This document shows positions 6,383 to 6,960 of a DNA stretch of 6,960 bases, one piece after another. Origin of the DNA: Acidobacteriaceae bacterium. GTDB lineage: Bacteria > Acidobacteriota > Terriglobia > Terriglobales > Acidobacteriaceae. The stretch is taken from contig JASHTU010000587.1 of assembly GCA_030040395.1 (NCBI GenBank), forward strand, positions 1-6,960, written 5' to 3'. Under the pieces are notes generated by a model, which saw only the letters and a list, made by a program, of their open reading frames with translations, was not told where the DNA came from and did not search any database. Position 1 is the first letter of the stretch. Each line of letters starts with the position of its first letter. The position numbers and the translations under genes are program-made.

Positions 6383-6960
6383 GCTCTGTGTCCGTTCACG
6401 GGGGCGGCGATCGACCTCCAGAAGTGTTGAAAGCTGTCCCCCATCCAGGCGTTGAGGCCCGGCTTCTCGTGCAGCGACCACAATAAAACCGTGCCCATCA
6501 CCGTCCCCAGGAATTGCGCCGCGATCTTGTCCTTCTTCAGCCGCGCGGCGATCTCGCCCCGCTCCTGGCCCACCGCAACCATCTCCGCAATTGTTTTACG
6601 GCCCTCCCGCAAATGTTGTTTCAGAATTTCGCGCACTCCCTCGCTGGCCAGAAACGACGAAAGAAACGCCCGCGCCAGTCTGGGGCTCCGTCCCGGCTCC
6701 TCCGCCAGCCGGCCCATCAGCCGGCGCAACACCAAACGGATCGCCTCCTTTCCGTCCGCGGCCAGTTCCGCCGCTTCCCTCACCTTGCCGAGTTGAATCT
6801 CGGCCATCACGCCGAGCACGTGGTCTTTGCTGGCAAAGTAATTGAAGAAAGTTCCCTTGCCCACATCCGCGGCCTCGGTAATGTCCTCCACGGTCACGTT
6901 CGGCAGTCCCCGCTCGGCAATCAATTCGAGCGCCGAGTGAAACAGCCGCACCCGGGTCTC
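6379..6960 (-). CDS. TetR/AcrR-family transcriptional regulator (5' end cut by window edge)
   Basis: Likely ligand-responsive repressor of this operon. 193 residues are visible and the frame is open through the right edge (GAG ACC CGG GTG...). The GTG at 6951 encodes an internal Val rather than the start, because TetR proteins need several more residues before the first DNA-binding helix. In the visible part, helix 1 is RLFHSALELIAERG (5-18) and the helix-turn-helix is about 22-42 (TVEDITEAADVGKGTFFNYF), with the canonical KGTFFNYF recognition helix and ASKDHVL after it. The C-terminal helical domain, which binds ligand and dimerises in this family, is variable: LARAFLSSFLASEGVREIL, GERGEI-like turn, and an aromatic end (LLWSLHEKPGLNAWM, FQHFWRS). 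It does not resemble E. coli CecR, which regulates ybhGFSR there, beyond the family fold. Being the first gene of the operon, autoregulation is the natural inference; the operator is outside the window. Confidence 0.93.
   Translation of the reverse strand, partial: ETRVRLFHSALELIAERGLPNVTVEDITEAADVGKGTFFNYFASKDHVLGVMAEIQLGKVREAAELAADGKEAIRLVLRRLMGRLAEEPGRSPRLARAFLSSFLASEGVREILKQHLREGRKTIAEMVAVGQERGEIAARLKKDKIAAQFLGTVMGTVLLWSLHEKPGLNAWMGDSFQHFWRSIAAPVNGHRA

Overview
This window holds a single block of seven genes, all on the minus strand. Together they read as one efflux operon that runs from the right edge to the left edge. In transcription order they are: a TetR-family regulator (5' end off the right edge), a TolC-type outer-membrane channel, an HlyD/YbhG-type periplasmic adaptor, two different ABC ATPases, and two different ABC-2 permeases (the last cut by the left edge). 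Apart from a 12-base and a 55-base gap, every base is coding. Four of the six junctions are start/stop overlaps, three of them ATGA. No RNA genes, mobile elements, CRISPR arrays or clear terminators were seen.

The core closely resembles the E. coli ybhG-ybhF-ybhS-ybhR system, by recognisable motifs and by gene order. YbhG is the membrane fusion protein, YbhF a two-domain ATPase, and YbhS/YbhR the two permeases. Three things differ. The ATPase is split into two overlapping genes, where E. coli has one fused protein. The operon carries its own outer-membrane channel, where E. coli would use the separately encoded TolC. The leading TetR regulator does not resemble E. coli CecR beyond family level. 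The expected machine is a tripartite pump: a permease heterodimer in the inner membrane powered by an ATPase heterodimer, bridged by the adaptor to a trimeric outer-membrane channel. The substrate cannot be read from the sequence; drugs, other toxic compounds or cell-envelope metabolites are all possible.

The most informative detail is a matched asymmetry in the ATPases. The first has a perfect LSGGM signature but Ala where the H-loop His should be. The second has the His but a degenerate LPGGW signature. In a head-to-tail dimer this gives one canonical and one doubly degenerate ATP site.

The organism is Gram-negative (outer-membrane channel plus periplasmic adaptor) and GC-rich, with strong G/C preference at third codon positions. 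Acidobacteriota or a deltaproteobacterial-type lineage would fit, but this is a guess from style and gene order. The promoter, the regulator's N-terminus and any operator lie beyond the right edge; the end of the last permease lies beyond the left edge.
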